DNA of 64,000 nt from Ischnura elegans (Eukaryota > Arthropoda > Insecta > Odonata > Coenagrionidae). The notes below the pieces were generated by a model, which worked only from the letters and a program-made list of their open reading frames with translations, was not told where the DNA came from and made no database searches. The position numbers and the translations under genes are program-made. The DNA lies in assembly GCF_921293095.1 (NCBI RefSeq), contig NC_060248.1:12108744-12172743 (forward strand). Reading direction: 5' to 3'. How positions within the stretch are numbered: the first letter of the stretch is position 1; each line of letters starts with the position of its first letter. This document shows positions 33,531 through 45,362 of this stretch, piece after piece.

Positions 33531-36500
33531 AATTATTTACTAAAAAAAATTTAGTCTCTGGAATCTCTTTCACGAAATACATTGGCACGCTCGGTGATAA
33601 TAAATTCTCTTTCTATAATAATGGTTTAATTTACGTGAAAAATACGATATAACGTGGATATGAACCTCTCACACTAATTTGCTAATTATTTATCACCAAT
33701 AAAAAAAGAAATTTTACATCATTTTCATGAATATCCAATGCACTTCAGCGGCTGGTGAAAAAATAGGTACTTTTTTCGGCTATTATTTCATAAACTTAGA
33801 AAAATATATTCTATGGTTAACATCAAAAGTTTCCCATTTATGCCCATCAGGCGTTGTCTTCCTTATGTACGGGAAATATTTCTTGCTAGCAAATAAACGT
33901 TTGTATGATGAAAACTGACACAAAGCTATGCTAACATCGATATTACTTTTCAAGATGCCGGAAAATTAAACCTGCAATTGAATACCTACCCCCATTAGTT
34001 CCAAGAAAAAGGTGCCACCGATGGCACATCAAGTTTGAACTAGCAGTAGGCATTTTGAAAAAATAAATATTTGAAAATTCCGCATTTTGTATTCTTTTAG
34101 TTTTGGTATATGTAAAATATTTGAACACTGTCCGTGAAAATATTTTTTCAACAATTCACTATTGATACTCAAGAGGACGGAACATATCCACTAACCAGTC
34201 ATACCTTAGCTTATTTCGTGACTTTGTCAAAAACTTAAAAAGTGTACAGAAGAGAGAAAGTGTACTGTCATCTTAATATTTTTAAAGTGTGCAGAGAAGA
34301 CTTAAGCCTAAATTTTTCTATATCCAAGACATAAATTTTTAATAGCTAAGAATAGACTGAGTAATCTGAATTTTCAAATATGAGATACAGAAAATTATCG
34401 ACTCTTAGTTACTGTTAAGATCGGTCGGTCGGTGAAACATCGGTCGAAAGGAGGTAATGTGTCCTTTTTAACACAACCAAGATTTCCATGCATTTGAAAC
34501 CACACGCAAGCTGTCTCAGGTCCCATTCTCAGGTCAGAGGAAGATGCTGAATAGTACTGGAGAAAAAAGATGGGGAAATAGGAGTAAAAAAAGAGATGGA
34601 AGTACTTTTCAGTAGAGAGATAAAAATACTACCGCGACAAAGGTATCAAGTACCATCCTCGCCGGAAGCTTCACATAAAGGCATGGAATGTGATTCCATC
34701 TAGTGGCAGACTTCTCTCACGGGAGACTGCTCCGTGGACACACAAGTCGCGACGTGATGACGGATTTCAACGTCGAAGGGATGAAAACATCTTCCCTCCT
34801 ACGCTCAAACATTATTCGATTCCGATTCGACTGCGCAAAATATCATTAAGCCTAAAAATATTCGGCTATTTTTAGTATTGACGTGTTTGGTATTAGCGTA
34901 TTTGAAAAGTGGGGGGATTAACTTGTTAAAAGAGATTAACTTATTGCAACAGAACATATTCAGGAAGAAAAACAGAGAACCAATACTGGGGGTACTTAGA
35001 AATGATGAAGTAATCTATATTCACTAATTCGTTTGTGAAATAGCAGATCAGGTAAGGATTTAAAAATAATTGCATTGTACGTTTTATTTTCCTTTTTCCA
35101 ATTGATAAAGCGCAAGGTAGATAAAGATGAATACAATTGCCCTAATCATACATCATTGCCATTGGAAAGCATTGCTCTGGTCCGCGAGTAGAATCTAGGA
35201 ACTTACGCTCTCCGGGCTACTGCGCAAACCAGTGCGGTATCCAGGCGCTTTAATTACCATTGAAATTTTATTGGAAAGCCAGCGGACCATTCCCAGCGCA
35301 GGGAAATTTTTCTCCATTGTGATAATGTGGATTTTGCGCAGCAAGTTTGGGATATTCCACGCACTCAAATCGCGACTAAAAAATAATTCTAGAAATAGAA
35401 TCCGTAATTATTATTATTTTTTTAGATCAAGGAGACCCTTACACGCAGATCAATGCAAGGACTATATTTTAAAGAGGAGCGATAGCTATGTAACGATTAT
35501 AAAAGAGGGCTCAAGAGAATTAGAAGTGATATCTGCTAAACGAAATTCTCTGACTGAACGAATGCTCAAGATGGTAGTTACCTTTAAAAAATTCATTTCA
35601 CCCTGAACGCGCACCACAGAGGAGTAAGAGCGGATTATTATTTTTCAAGAATTCAAAGAATGACCCAATTTCAACCTTTTATAGAGAGCCATTTTCCCAA
35701 TGTTCGGCATTCTAAAGACCCATTTAGCTTAGAGTTTACGCAGTAGCTCAATTTATTTCAGTATTGATTCTTACGAGTGCACATTTATAGCTCACTTTTC
35801 TTCTCGAGTGAATGTTGGGATTGATATTTCATTGACGAAAATCGATTTCTTTCCCTCGGAACAGTACTATTAATTTTTAGACCGAGAAAAATAAGATTTA
35901 ATGGTCCCACCTTCTACTGCATTAAATGATAAGTTCAGTATGTACTTTTTCATGAGCATATACCGGAAAAAACGCATATATCTTTTTACTCAGTACCTTT
36001 TAAAATTTCTTAGGTGAATTTTCAATTCAAAACTATATTATAGATTAAATTTATGGGTTCCATTGGGCCCATCATCTACTGTATTTACTTAACTGTATGA
36101 AAGTACTTTCTGCATAAGCATGTACTTGACAAATCTCATGTTTCTCTCATGCACTGCCCAGGAAAGTCTTTGAGGCGAACTCGCAATGTAAAAATGAAGG
36201 CTAGTAACATTAGATGGGATCTATGAAACAATTATAAACTTTGGGTAAGCTATTAAACTTAAAATAGGAAACTTTGGGTAAAGATACAATGCGGTTGATG
36301 CCCAGAATTCTTAGAGAATAGTATCCTTGTGGTTAAATTTATAAACATGCTATCTTATTTCATACCATGATGTATTCCAAACACTTTTTGCATACTTTTA
36401 TTTGCATTTTAGCAGAAGTTCGCTAAGAGGGTAGACATTTTCCTCTTTATTAATGGGATTTAGATGCGCAGGGAATCCGCTGGTTATTATCCCAGCTTTT

Positions 36501-36724
36501 TAAGATTTTTAAAACTTTTCTTCGACAAATTTTGTTTATAGATCTTTACCAAATTTATTAATCTGAAAACAAAAAGGGTCAAGAAACATTCTTCACTTTC
36601 CTTCATTTCTTCTCTTTCGGCTTCTAAAGGCGATGATTAACTTGCAGTAGACTTCCCCCTCAACCCCTCTGGCTATGCTCCTGTCACTAAACATTCACGT
36701 TAACATGACCCCTCGTATTATTCA
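33531..36724. other. Non-coding stretch, nothing recognised
   Basis: AT-rich. A 124-codon plus-strand frame at 35232-35606 is unfamiliar, has no domain and is not called. Confidence 0.45.
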
Positions 36725-37391
36725 CAATATGGTGGTTCCCTATTATTTTTTATTGCCTAAATCAAAAGATTATTACTCCAGGAGTACGTATTTCACGCTT
36801 TTAGATTTTTAAATGACGATATCTATTTTTTGCGATTAAATGAAAAGTGGAAAATTTCAAGCGCGCGAAAACGCCACGGATAAGTATGAATGCCGGGAAA
36901 AACTCCGTGTGACGTCGTTCTGGTTTCCGCTGCCGCAAGTGAGGTGACCTTGGGGCGAGGCTTTGAGCGCTGATACGACGCAGGATGATAGTATGTAGCC
37001 GAGTACCCTGCTAGCTGGTAGCGCTTGGCTTAAATAAGGATTATTAATACCTTATCAAACGAGGAAAGATTTCCGACCTTAGCCAGTTTAAATAGGCGAT
37101 TATTAAGACATTTTTCCCTGAGCCTGTGCTTCATGCATGCATTGGTAACCTCAGACGATGTAAACTCCTATCTACTCGTGTAGAAACTAGGTCCCTGTGA
37201 CGTAATGTGGAGTGGCATCGCATGGGCGCCAATCTGGCCGTTTTCAAATGAGGATAAAATTGACCCTTGCCATTCGTCTAAACCGGTATTTCTAAAACCA
37301 AATAATTTGTATATTATGAATACAAAAATGGTGAGTAACGAATCGCAATCAATGCCTTTCGCTTTCTTTGATGAAGGAAACCACCCCATTG
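36725..37391. mobile_element. MITE copy 3 (667 bp), fuller version
   Basis: Starts CAATATGGTGGTTCC and ends with the imperfect inverse GGAAACCACCCCATTG. It follows copy 1 (15558-15991) closely from GATTATTACTCC to TTTCCGACCTTAGCC, then has about 230 bp absent from copy 1 (37081-37330), then rejoins at GAATCGCAATCAATGCCTTTC and the common right end. The extra segment suggests this is nearer the original length. It carries two opposed 105-110 codon frames without known motifs. Confidence 0.75.
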
Positions 37392-40189
37392 AAATGACTG
37401 TAATCAATCCGGTATCCTTGTTACATCTTTTATGGAGATATAGGATTCGACAAAATAAAAGCTCGTGCAGAAACCGAGGATACTTATGGTGTTTTTCCAC
37501 GCTAACGATCCGCGACGCTTGATAACAAGACGAAGAGAGGATGCGGCCAGGGAGAATCTGGCTTTAATCGAGGTAATAGCTGCGGAAGCTACCCTTTTTT
37601 CCTCACCATAAGCAACGAGGTGGTTTACTCATGGGACGGCAACACGGAGGCAAAAACTCTTCACCGAATTCCTTCGTCCTGACGATATGAAACATCAAAC
37701 CCTGTGGGAGCACCTCTATGGGGTGGCACACCCCCCAAAAAAGTGACGTGGTGGAAAAGAGGAGGGTGGAAGAATAATTAGGATCCTTGGTGGAAAAGCA
37801 GGAGAATAAAAAAAGTACTCTTCCGTCGGTGATAACTTCATTTAAGGGAAGAGGCGCAACAGAAGATAATGGGGACGCAAGATAGAGAGGAATGGGAAGG
37901 ACTGGCATTTTGAGGGAGATGGAATAAAAGTAAAGGACTATTCAATATTAAGCTGGGACGGACATGAAATCCATTTCGATAGTGACAAGCAAAAGGAGCG
38001 GTGCTTCAGAAAAATACTTTTATTTTGCATTGATAAAAATATCATTATCAAGGTAACTCTATTACTTTGCTTTTACGAGGAACATATTATTGAATAGTAT
38101 TCCATAAGTTCTCGTTTTAAATCTAATCCAAATTGCAATCACTTTTTGTTCCAAACTGTTGGTTTCGTAAAACTTCCTTCTCGTAACGGCAAAATTTAGA
38201 CACACAGTAACTCTACAAGTTGCAGATACTTTATCTCTCAAAACTTGAATTTTGCTCATAAAATGCATGAAGTTCACCTCTATGTTCATGAATAGATAAA
38301 ATGTAAGGCTAAGATAAGAGAAACACCTGTCAGTCGCCTGTCGCGACCATATTCAAGGCGAAATGCCGCCTTCCGTCGGCTCCATTCCTAACACACTAGG
38401 AGACCACGTGGGTGTAGCAGACACTTTCCCCGGAGAGGCAATGCAGAGAGATGGAGAGAGAAGAACCCTTTGTATGGCGACGCGACTACCCCCTCACCAC
38501 ACGCCACCTACCCCACCTCACGGGGGGAGGAGAGACGAAAGTGAAACTGGAGCAGAGAGAAATAATGGGGTGACGACTTAAAGAATGAGAGAAAGCAGTA
38601 GATAGAGAAAATAAGCGCCGCGCCGCCTTGTTAAGAGGCTGTCGGGCCTAAATGTACACGTAAGGTTATAAGTGCAGTTTGATGGAAAGGCGCTGGTCCT
38701 TTAGAGCAAAAACAGGTTTCTGGTGTGGGAAGTTCAAAATATTTCATCGCTGGAAACGGATGCAACAGATAATTATTTTCAACGAGGTTGACTTGAGGTT
38801 TGGGAGTTGTACAGACTTCCCGGAGTAAAACAAACAGTTTATAAATGAAAACAATAAACCAGTATATTTCCTAATTCGAACGGAATAAGATGGTTTAAAA
38901 ATGAAAAACTTCTGAGAGCGGTCTGAAATAAAAAATATCCTTCTCAAAAGAGACAAAAAAGGAATCATTTGGAGAGCAAATAGAAGAAATAATTTTATTT
39001 TCAATGACGACTTCAATGCATGACTCTCAGCCTCAAGCTCATCGTATAAATAGAATGAAATACTTAAGAGAAATTCTACCTTGCTAAATTTTTTCGAGGT
39101 ACTAAAATTACATGAATAGATTTCGAAGGAAACCAAATAAAATTTTAGCCAGAATTTTAGAAATCATTAAAAAAAATAAAAATTCTCCAATTCATGCCAA
39201 CGGGGAAGTTGGGATACATACATAAGAACTCCACCCAAAAAAATAAAGAGAAAATGATGCTACCTTTTTTCCTTGCAAGGCTTTCAAAGGAACTTATTTC
39301 GTGCCTTAAAGTAGGAAGATTTTAAATACGTCGCAATCAGGGAATAAGACATTTTACAGACTTTAACAGAGAGATTTTTGGTAAGAGATTTTCTCAGAAA
39401 ATGCACACCACATTTTTATTTGGAACTGGGATTTCTGCAAAACGTTTAACTGAGTGTAAAGAAATAAACATTACGGTCAAACTAAAAGGATAGTGTTGAG
39501 ACTTCGGACAACCTTTTATATTTATTTACCGTCGTCGCCCCAAATTCGGTGCGTTTAAGGCCTTTAAATTTAAAGGAAACGTAACGAATAAAAATTTAGG
39601 ATGATTGAAAAGCTCCATACTCTGGATTCTCTGGCGGAGATCGAACCCAGAGCCTTCGGTTTGAAAAGGACTTCATTGCTTCTTATCAGCCTCCAAATGA
39701 TTACTTGTGTACCACTTTTACGAATGATATTTTTAATGAACATGAGTTCTCTGAAGTCCACCATTTGTCGTCTTGTCCCATTTGAATGGCGAAATATGCT
39801 GGTATTTAGTTTATAATCGTCATTTCTGGACCGCTTACGCCGGAAAATTTATTGGGATACATAATATTACTCAGCAAACACGTAGCGTGCATGATTGGTA
39901 ATGTGAAAATCGTTAAAAGGTTTTCACTTGCAATGGAATTCCGGTTGTCTTAAGAGGACTAATGAAGTAAAATTTGAACATTCACTTTCACGAACAACTG
40001 CCATGCAGAATTAATATTGAAAGGTTCTCTAGAAGTTATATGATAAACATGACCACCTAAGTTGGAGAGGCAGCCCCAACGGGGACCTAATTTGAGAACT
40101 ACGTAAAGTCTACTTGTTATGGTGGTCGGTAATTGGGCTAAATAATAATCTAAAGTCGATGGTAATGATCACACTTCAATATTACAAGT
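37392..40189. other. Non-coding stretch with a GC-richer patch at 38340-38640
   Basis: No gene recognised. The GC-richer patch includes C-rich ACTACCCCCTCACCACACGC and a GGGGGGAGG run. A short segment at 39625-39655 (GGCGGAGATCGAACCCAGAG on plus) resembles a B box on the minus strand, but no cloverleaf forms. Confidence 0.45.
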
Positions 40190-40570
40190 CTTCATTCAGC
40201 CAAGCCTATGGGATCCGGAGCAGAAAGTCTCAACGCGTGAATTCAATAAAATATTAAAGAAATCTGCGCGATTCGTAAAAACCTGCAACGGGCGTACAGG
40301 AATCGTTGCAGAGATGTTAAGCAAATTAAGCTAGGAGCCGCAAGAGGCTTTGGGACCAGGTTTAAATTGCTTGAGCAATCGAGGATAGATATCTTTAAGA
40401 GCGACAGAGAGAATCACATGAGAGCCCCATTATATATTTCCAAATTCTAGAGAAACGATAAATCAAGAGAGATAATTTGCCGAAAATTATGGAAGTTCGC
40501 TTTCCTCCGAATAAAGAAGGACTCAAATAAATTCAAGGAGGAACTACGTTAGAACATTTCTTTTTTATTT
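40190..40570 (+). pseudogene. LINE relic: region C-terminal to the RT
   Basis: Blocks in order: WDPEQKVSTREFNKILKKSA, RFVKTCNGRTGIVAEMLSKL, a short stretch with Gly-Pro-Arg, LLEQSRIDIFKSDRENH, and DKSREIICRKL, spread over frames. They match the blocks of the copies at 20.9 and 60.9 kb. Dead. Confidence 0.75.
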
Positions 40571-41534
40571 TCTGAAGACGTGTGCCCTAACAACCCCCGC
40601 CACACCCCTATTGAGACGGCTTACATGTTAATAAGTGGATGGAATTTGTCAGTGAACACCTCTATTCGTCCTGTTAGCGGATACTTTGAATGACGCCAAT
40701 ACTAGATGAACTCGCGCAGCGGTTACATTTTAAAGAAGATAGATAGCGATAAACAGTACTTCGAGAACTTATGAAATTTACATGAACGAGTGGATTAACT
40801 GTCCGAATAACTGCAATAGCTTCAAATTTCTAACGAAGACTCGCGGGGATAAGGAATAAAGTTACTGAACCATCCAAGGTTTAAACCTTTCGTAGATTAT
40901 CAGAGAATATTCGTAACAGTCATAGTGAAGACGTCTAACATGCTAATCTCATTATAACGTCATTATACAGCTTAGACTTAAATTTTCTCCGGCCTCTTTA
41001 AGATCCTACGCTTCATGGAACATTTCAAACAAAAGGGCTGCAGGAAAAGAAGTCCTAAATCTAATAGAGAGGCATGTTTATATATATATATGTCCAGTCT
41101 ACAATAAAATGAAAGCTTAAAACTCAAAAAAGAGTTTGTAGGGGAGAATTTTCAGTGTGCCAGATGCCGAGACGTGAGAGAAGAGGGTGTCATGATGGAA
41201 AGGGTCAAAACTTTGTGGGTCAGTGAAGTAGTGACCTCTCGTTGCCACCCGCACACGCCAAACACACTCCAAACATGATAGAGGACACGTGGAATCGATT
41301 CGGGACATCCTCTCGCCGCCCACGCAATTTCCGGCCCAGGGTCAAGAGGATGATGCAACAGAAATGTTGTAAACTTCAAGTATAAGCGATCAAATACGCA
41401 GAAACGAAAAAAGGAGGTCCTCAGCCAACGTCATTCCATTTTCGCATGATTCGACGTTGCGTCTTCGAGAGTGATAGAATATACGTATGGTAAAATTGAT
41501 TGTTTGAGGCGTAACTTGGTGAAAGCGATTCATT
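40571..41534. other. Non-coding stretch, nothing recognised
   Basis: No reading frame or repeat of note apart from a short (TA)n run near 41078-41090. Confidence 0.5.
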
Positions 41535-41744
41535 ATTAAAATTAAAAAGAAGAACTTTGTGCTTTCACATTAATATTTAATCCCAAATTTACAACCATGG
41601 TTTCAACGTTAGACGTATTCAACAGGTGATGATGACGTCTGACACCTGATGATGACGTCTAACGTTGTAACGTTGAAACCATGGTTGTAAATTTGTGAAT
41701 AAATATTAATGTGAAAGCACAAAGTTCTTCTTTTTAATCTTAAT
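41535..41744. mobile_element. Palindromic element with exact CTGATGA and GAAAC boxes
   Basis: The arms read inward from TTAAAATTAAAAAGAAGAAC and match their inverse on the right through TGTGCTTTCACATTAATATT and AAATTTACAACCATGGTTTC. The centre has two tandem 20-mers of the type (G/C)TGATGATGACGTCT(G/A)AC. On the plus strand CTGATGA (41646-41652) is followed 22 nt later by GAAAC (41675-41679). A hammerhead-like box order is present, but stem II is not standard: AACGTT-GT-AACGTT can pair only after an 8-nt gap. No TSD recognised. Confidence 0.7.
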
Positions 41745-42896
41745 ACGTATGGTATTAAAGATAATTGAGTAACATAGATATGTCCTCCACACTCGAGAGA
41801 AAACTATTATCATCGATGTAAAGCCTGATTTCGAAAATGGACCCCTTATATTAAAAAAATAAATTACAAATTTTTTAAATTTTAATCGAAAGTGAAATTG
41901 AAATTTTTTCAAAATATCAAGCAAAGACTATTCCGATAATTTGTAATGATACGCCACAAAAATAAGTTTAATGCATTGAACTAAGTGGCGTGCTAAAGTA
42001 ACTATTATGTAGTTTATTTAAATAGGCATGTAAGAGGAATATTTTAATGAATAGTCACAGTGAATTTCAGGGATCATAAACCATGATAAGAAAAGAGTCA
42101 GGGTATGAATTTGTCCGAGGAATGGGAATTGAATGAGAGCCATAGTATGTGATGGAAGGGAGTTGTGCTGCGTGAATGTAAAAAATAAAATACTATAGTA
42201 AAGGAAAAAAACACTCATCGGAGAGGAATTGAGACAAACTGTTCGAGAAGTGAGGACGAAATGGAGGTGACGGCCGATGGGGCTTCCGAGAATCGCTGTG
42301 AGAATGGCAAGAAATTGCACGAAAGAAACGCAAGGGAAAGTGTTGGCAGAAAAAATATCCCAGAAGGAAAGGTAGACTTGAATGTGCGTAATTTCTGGAA
42401 ATGCTGGCAGCAAATGTCCTTAGAACCGAGTATTAAGACTAATACAGCCTTACATAGTAAATATAACATGAAATCACCAAATAGTTTAGAATTAGGCTAA
42501 GATTTCACCTACTTTGTATGACTTATCAGAATTGCTAAATACCAATGGGTATGCAATCATAGAAAAAATATAAAATTGTTTATACTCGCAGTGAAACGTG
42601 ATCTTGCTAATTCTACAAATTTGACCATAGAAATGATTAAGTTTAACTAAAGCCAGCTAAGATCTTTGCAAAATTTCATAATAACTAGAGTGGCTAGAAG
42701 ATTCACCCAAGTGTCAAAAAAGTTATCACTAGTAAATTTGTTGTTTTTTCTTCTACTGGTGGCAATACGTTCACTCTAATCGATAGGATTTAAAAAGTTG
42801 GAAGGAGAATGAATTAAAAATAGAGTGGTCGGCTGATACGAGGAGACCTGATGTGGAAAAAATGGCTTGCTAGAGCGATAACTTTATGAAACAGAT

Positions 42897-42952
42897 TGTG
42901 AAATCTCGGTGAAAGCTCAAAGAGCTCAACGAGCTTTCACCGAGAATTCACA
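42897..42952. other. 22-bp hairpin with 12-nt loop
   Basis: TGTGAAATCTCGGTGAAAGCTC at 42897-42918 (22 nt, split here as TGTGAAATCT / CGGTGAAAGCTC) pairs with 42931-42952 with a single mismatch; the loop is AAAGAGCTCAAC. Flanks do not extend the stem. It may be a palindromic-element remnant or a small RNA precursor; no other evidence. Confidence 0.6.
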
Positions 42953-43439
42953 AACATTTATCGATTTTTCCCGAACTCATCGAAGGTCAGCATGTTCTCA
43001 TTGAAAACTTTTGGCCCCATTGAAATATGATACTACAAGAAAGAACCTCGTAAGTAAAACCTACTTGGAAAGCTGGGACAAGCTTCGGAGCCGCTACGGT
43101 GTAAAAGCCAAGAGGAAATGAAAACTTTTTCTTTTGAAGTATGGATTATTTAGGATCAGATGAAAAAGGGTATGAGCACATCAACCACCTTGTGAATAAT
43201 AGACATTAAATATGAAGTGACCGAGAAAACAAAAGTTTTGCGTTATACGAAATAGAATGATCCTTAAAAACATTTTTTTCGTTGAGATAAAAAAACATTA
43301 AGAAATTTCATTCGTACATTTAAAATAATTTGCTTCTTGTGTAATCCTTTGGCTTGGCAAGATAATACTCTATAATTAAAAATTTCAAAGTATAGCTAAA
43401 AACTTCATTCGAAAATTAAAATTGTTTTACAGCTTGAAG

Positions 43440-43750
43440 CACTGCCTCGCGTTTCAAACGTCCTTATACCGGGATATTGCATTGCCATGAAAAGACACGA
43501 GCTGCTGGCCGTACACAAACTTAGAAACAAAATGGAAAGAGCCTGGCATGCGATTTGACGCCGAGATCTCACAGCCAAACAACATTGGATGCATGCCTCG
43601 TTCTAGGCGACATTCCACTCCTACGGGTATTTTACAACTCAATTTGCTCGGACCAAAACGCGACAGCGAAAACGGATTTTTTTTCTCACCCTTGGGACGC
43701 CAAAAGAGCGTCGTCTCCGTGGTAGCGAGCCGAGAGGTGTTGAGCAAGCA
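43440..43750 (+). promoter_or_regulatory. CpG-rich upstream segment of the candidate first exon
   Basis: The 300 bp before 43751 are clearly richer in CpG than the flanks (for example GCGTCGTCTCCG, GCGAGCCGAG). No TATA box within a sensible distance; a broad, TATA-less promoter with 5' UTR is possible. The call depends on the exon downstream being real. Confidence 0.35.
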
Positions 43751-43795
43751 ATGGCGGATGTGCCGGCAGCTCCGGACTTTATAACAGAGGGTAAG
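43751..43795 (+). CDS. Candidate first coding exon of an unidentified host gene (partial)
   Basis: ATG at 43751 in good context (GAGCAAGCAATGGCGG) opens MADVPAAPDFITEGK, ending on AAG followed by GTGAGTGTG, a strong splice donor (phase 0). Another donor (GAGG/GTAAGG) lies 5 nt upstream. Short, Ala/Pro-rich first exons with MADV-type starts are common in insect genes. I do not recognise the protein and found no second exon; the next in-frame codons after the donor run into a stop. It could be a chance combination, so this is a lead and not a firm gene. Confidence 0.35.
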
Positions 43796-43803
43796 GTGAG
43801 TGT

Positions 43804-45026
43804 GTGAAACCATAAGGGCCGCCTAGAAGAGCCTCTTTGCGTTTCATGCGAAGATAAGGTGGTGCTTTCAGAGTACGGTCATTCTTCGCTTCGCAGGGTT
43901 TCAATGTGTCCCTTTACAGAAGGGCGGAAATTTGAGGAGGAGCTGAGGATTTGTCATTTAAAGCATGTTGTGGGCGAAACCAAGAGTGAATGAGAGGGAA
44001 AATAATGAGAAGAGATGAGAAAAAGAACGCATGAACCAAGATAGAACCCGAAATGCTGCAGAATAAGCACTACGGAGAAGCAGAAATCAATGCATATGCT
44101 GTGAAATTTATTGAAATATTGCAATATGATATCTGAAACTTCTATCCTCCGTCTCTCACGATATGCAAGCAACTTTTTTAAAGCAAAAATTTTATTCTTA
44201 TCATGTCTTTCTTCTTGACTGAAATAACTCTACGATCAATAATTTCACCGAAATTGCCTGACAAAATCACTTTCGACAAAGGTAGTACCATTACATAATA
44301 TAAAGCATAGATAAAATAATTTAAAGCATTTGGTAAACTTTTACCGAGGAAATTGAATTCAATGATGCATCTAAAGGATTAATTGGTAGTACAAAAATAA
44401 TCAAAAATGACGCTGACGTGCAGTAAAGTTTTAAGTGGAATTTTAACACTAAATAATCTTTCAACGGTGAGAAACTTTCGTTGAATTTGTAGGACACAAT
44501 TTACATCATTTTATTATAACCTGTTTCAATTCCTTTCCTACACCTCTTTTTGAGTGAGTTAACATCAGTGTGTCTTCACTCAACTACTCAATAGATTGCC
44601 GAAAAGTTATTGAGGCTTTTGTGAATGTCGTGAATTACTTGGACTCATTAGTTAATTATCCTAGACTCATCCCTAAACCTTGAACTACTAAAGGCGCGAA
44701 ATAACCATTCAGCTCAAAATTCGGCAGTGACAACTCGAGAAGAAAAAAGTACTTCATGGTTGAAGATTGTACCATAGCACTTCTAAAATTTAAGAGCGAA
44801 AAACCGCGTTCACTTTGTTCCACCTTTAAAATACAATAATTTAACGTATTTTGTCACCATCAAGAAATGTATAATTAATACATGACCCGAAATGCTTACT
44901 ATTTACGATAAAAATAAAGCACAACCATAACATATTACCTCGTGCATCCATAAACGATTGTTATTTTTAGCATATAAAAGCACACCAATACATCCTTTAA
45001 ACCTAAATGACAATGAAGAACGAGAT
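43804..45026. other. Non-coding stretch, possibly intron of the candidate gene
   Basis: AT-rich; no downstream exon, repeat or transposon end identified. Confidence 0.4.
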
Positions 45027-45028
45027 TA

Positions 45029-45360
45029 CAGTGGAATCTCGTTAATCCGATAACATATCATCAGATTATCTCCTGAATCCGATCAATACAGTATTGAAAG
45101 TAATTTTTAGACATGGGGAGTGAGGACTGCCGAACGTTTCAAGTGAGATTAGTTAACAGGGAAAGAGTGGTGCGTCGAAGAAGGGGAATGGCGATTATAG
45201 TTATATTTCTCCAGTTACGCTGTCTTATACACTGCTTACGATTTTGATTCGTTCTTCCGTTTCGAACAGCAGTTTTTAGTACTATTTCTGCCGATCCGAA
45301 ACATCAAGTAAGTCGAACAGGGTTCTGTCCCAAATAATTCCGGTTCGTAGGACTCCGCTT
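45029..45360. mobile_element. Small Tigger/pogo-type MITE
   Basis: The left end CAGTGGAATCTCGTTAATCC follows TA (45027-45028), the classic Tigger start. The right end, read inward on the minus strand from 45360, is AAGCGGAGTCCTACGAACCG, an imperfect inverse, followed by TA (45361-45362). 332 bp, non-coding. The left end is firm, the right end probable. Confidence 0.6.
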
Positions 45361-45362
45361 TA

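Noticed and set aside
35232..35606. 124-codon plus-strand frame
   Set aside because: No domain, AT-biased Lys/Asn/Arg composition, no splice context.
39625..39655. B-box-like GGTTCGATC on the minus strand
   Set aside because: No T stem and no A box at a proper distance; no cloverleaf forms.
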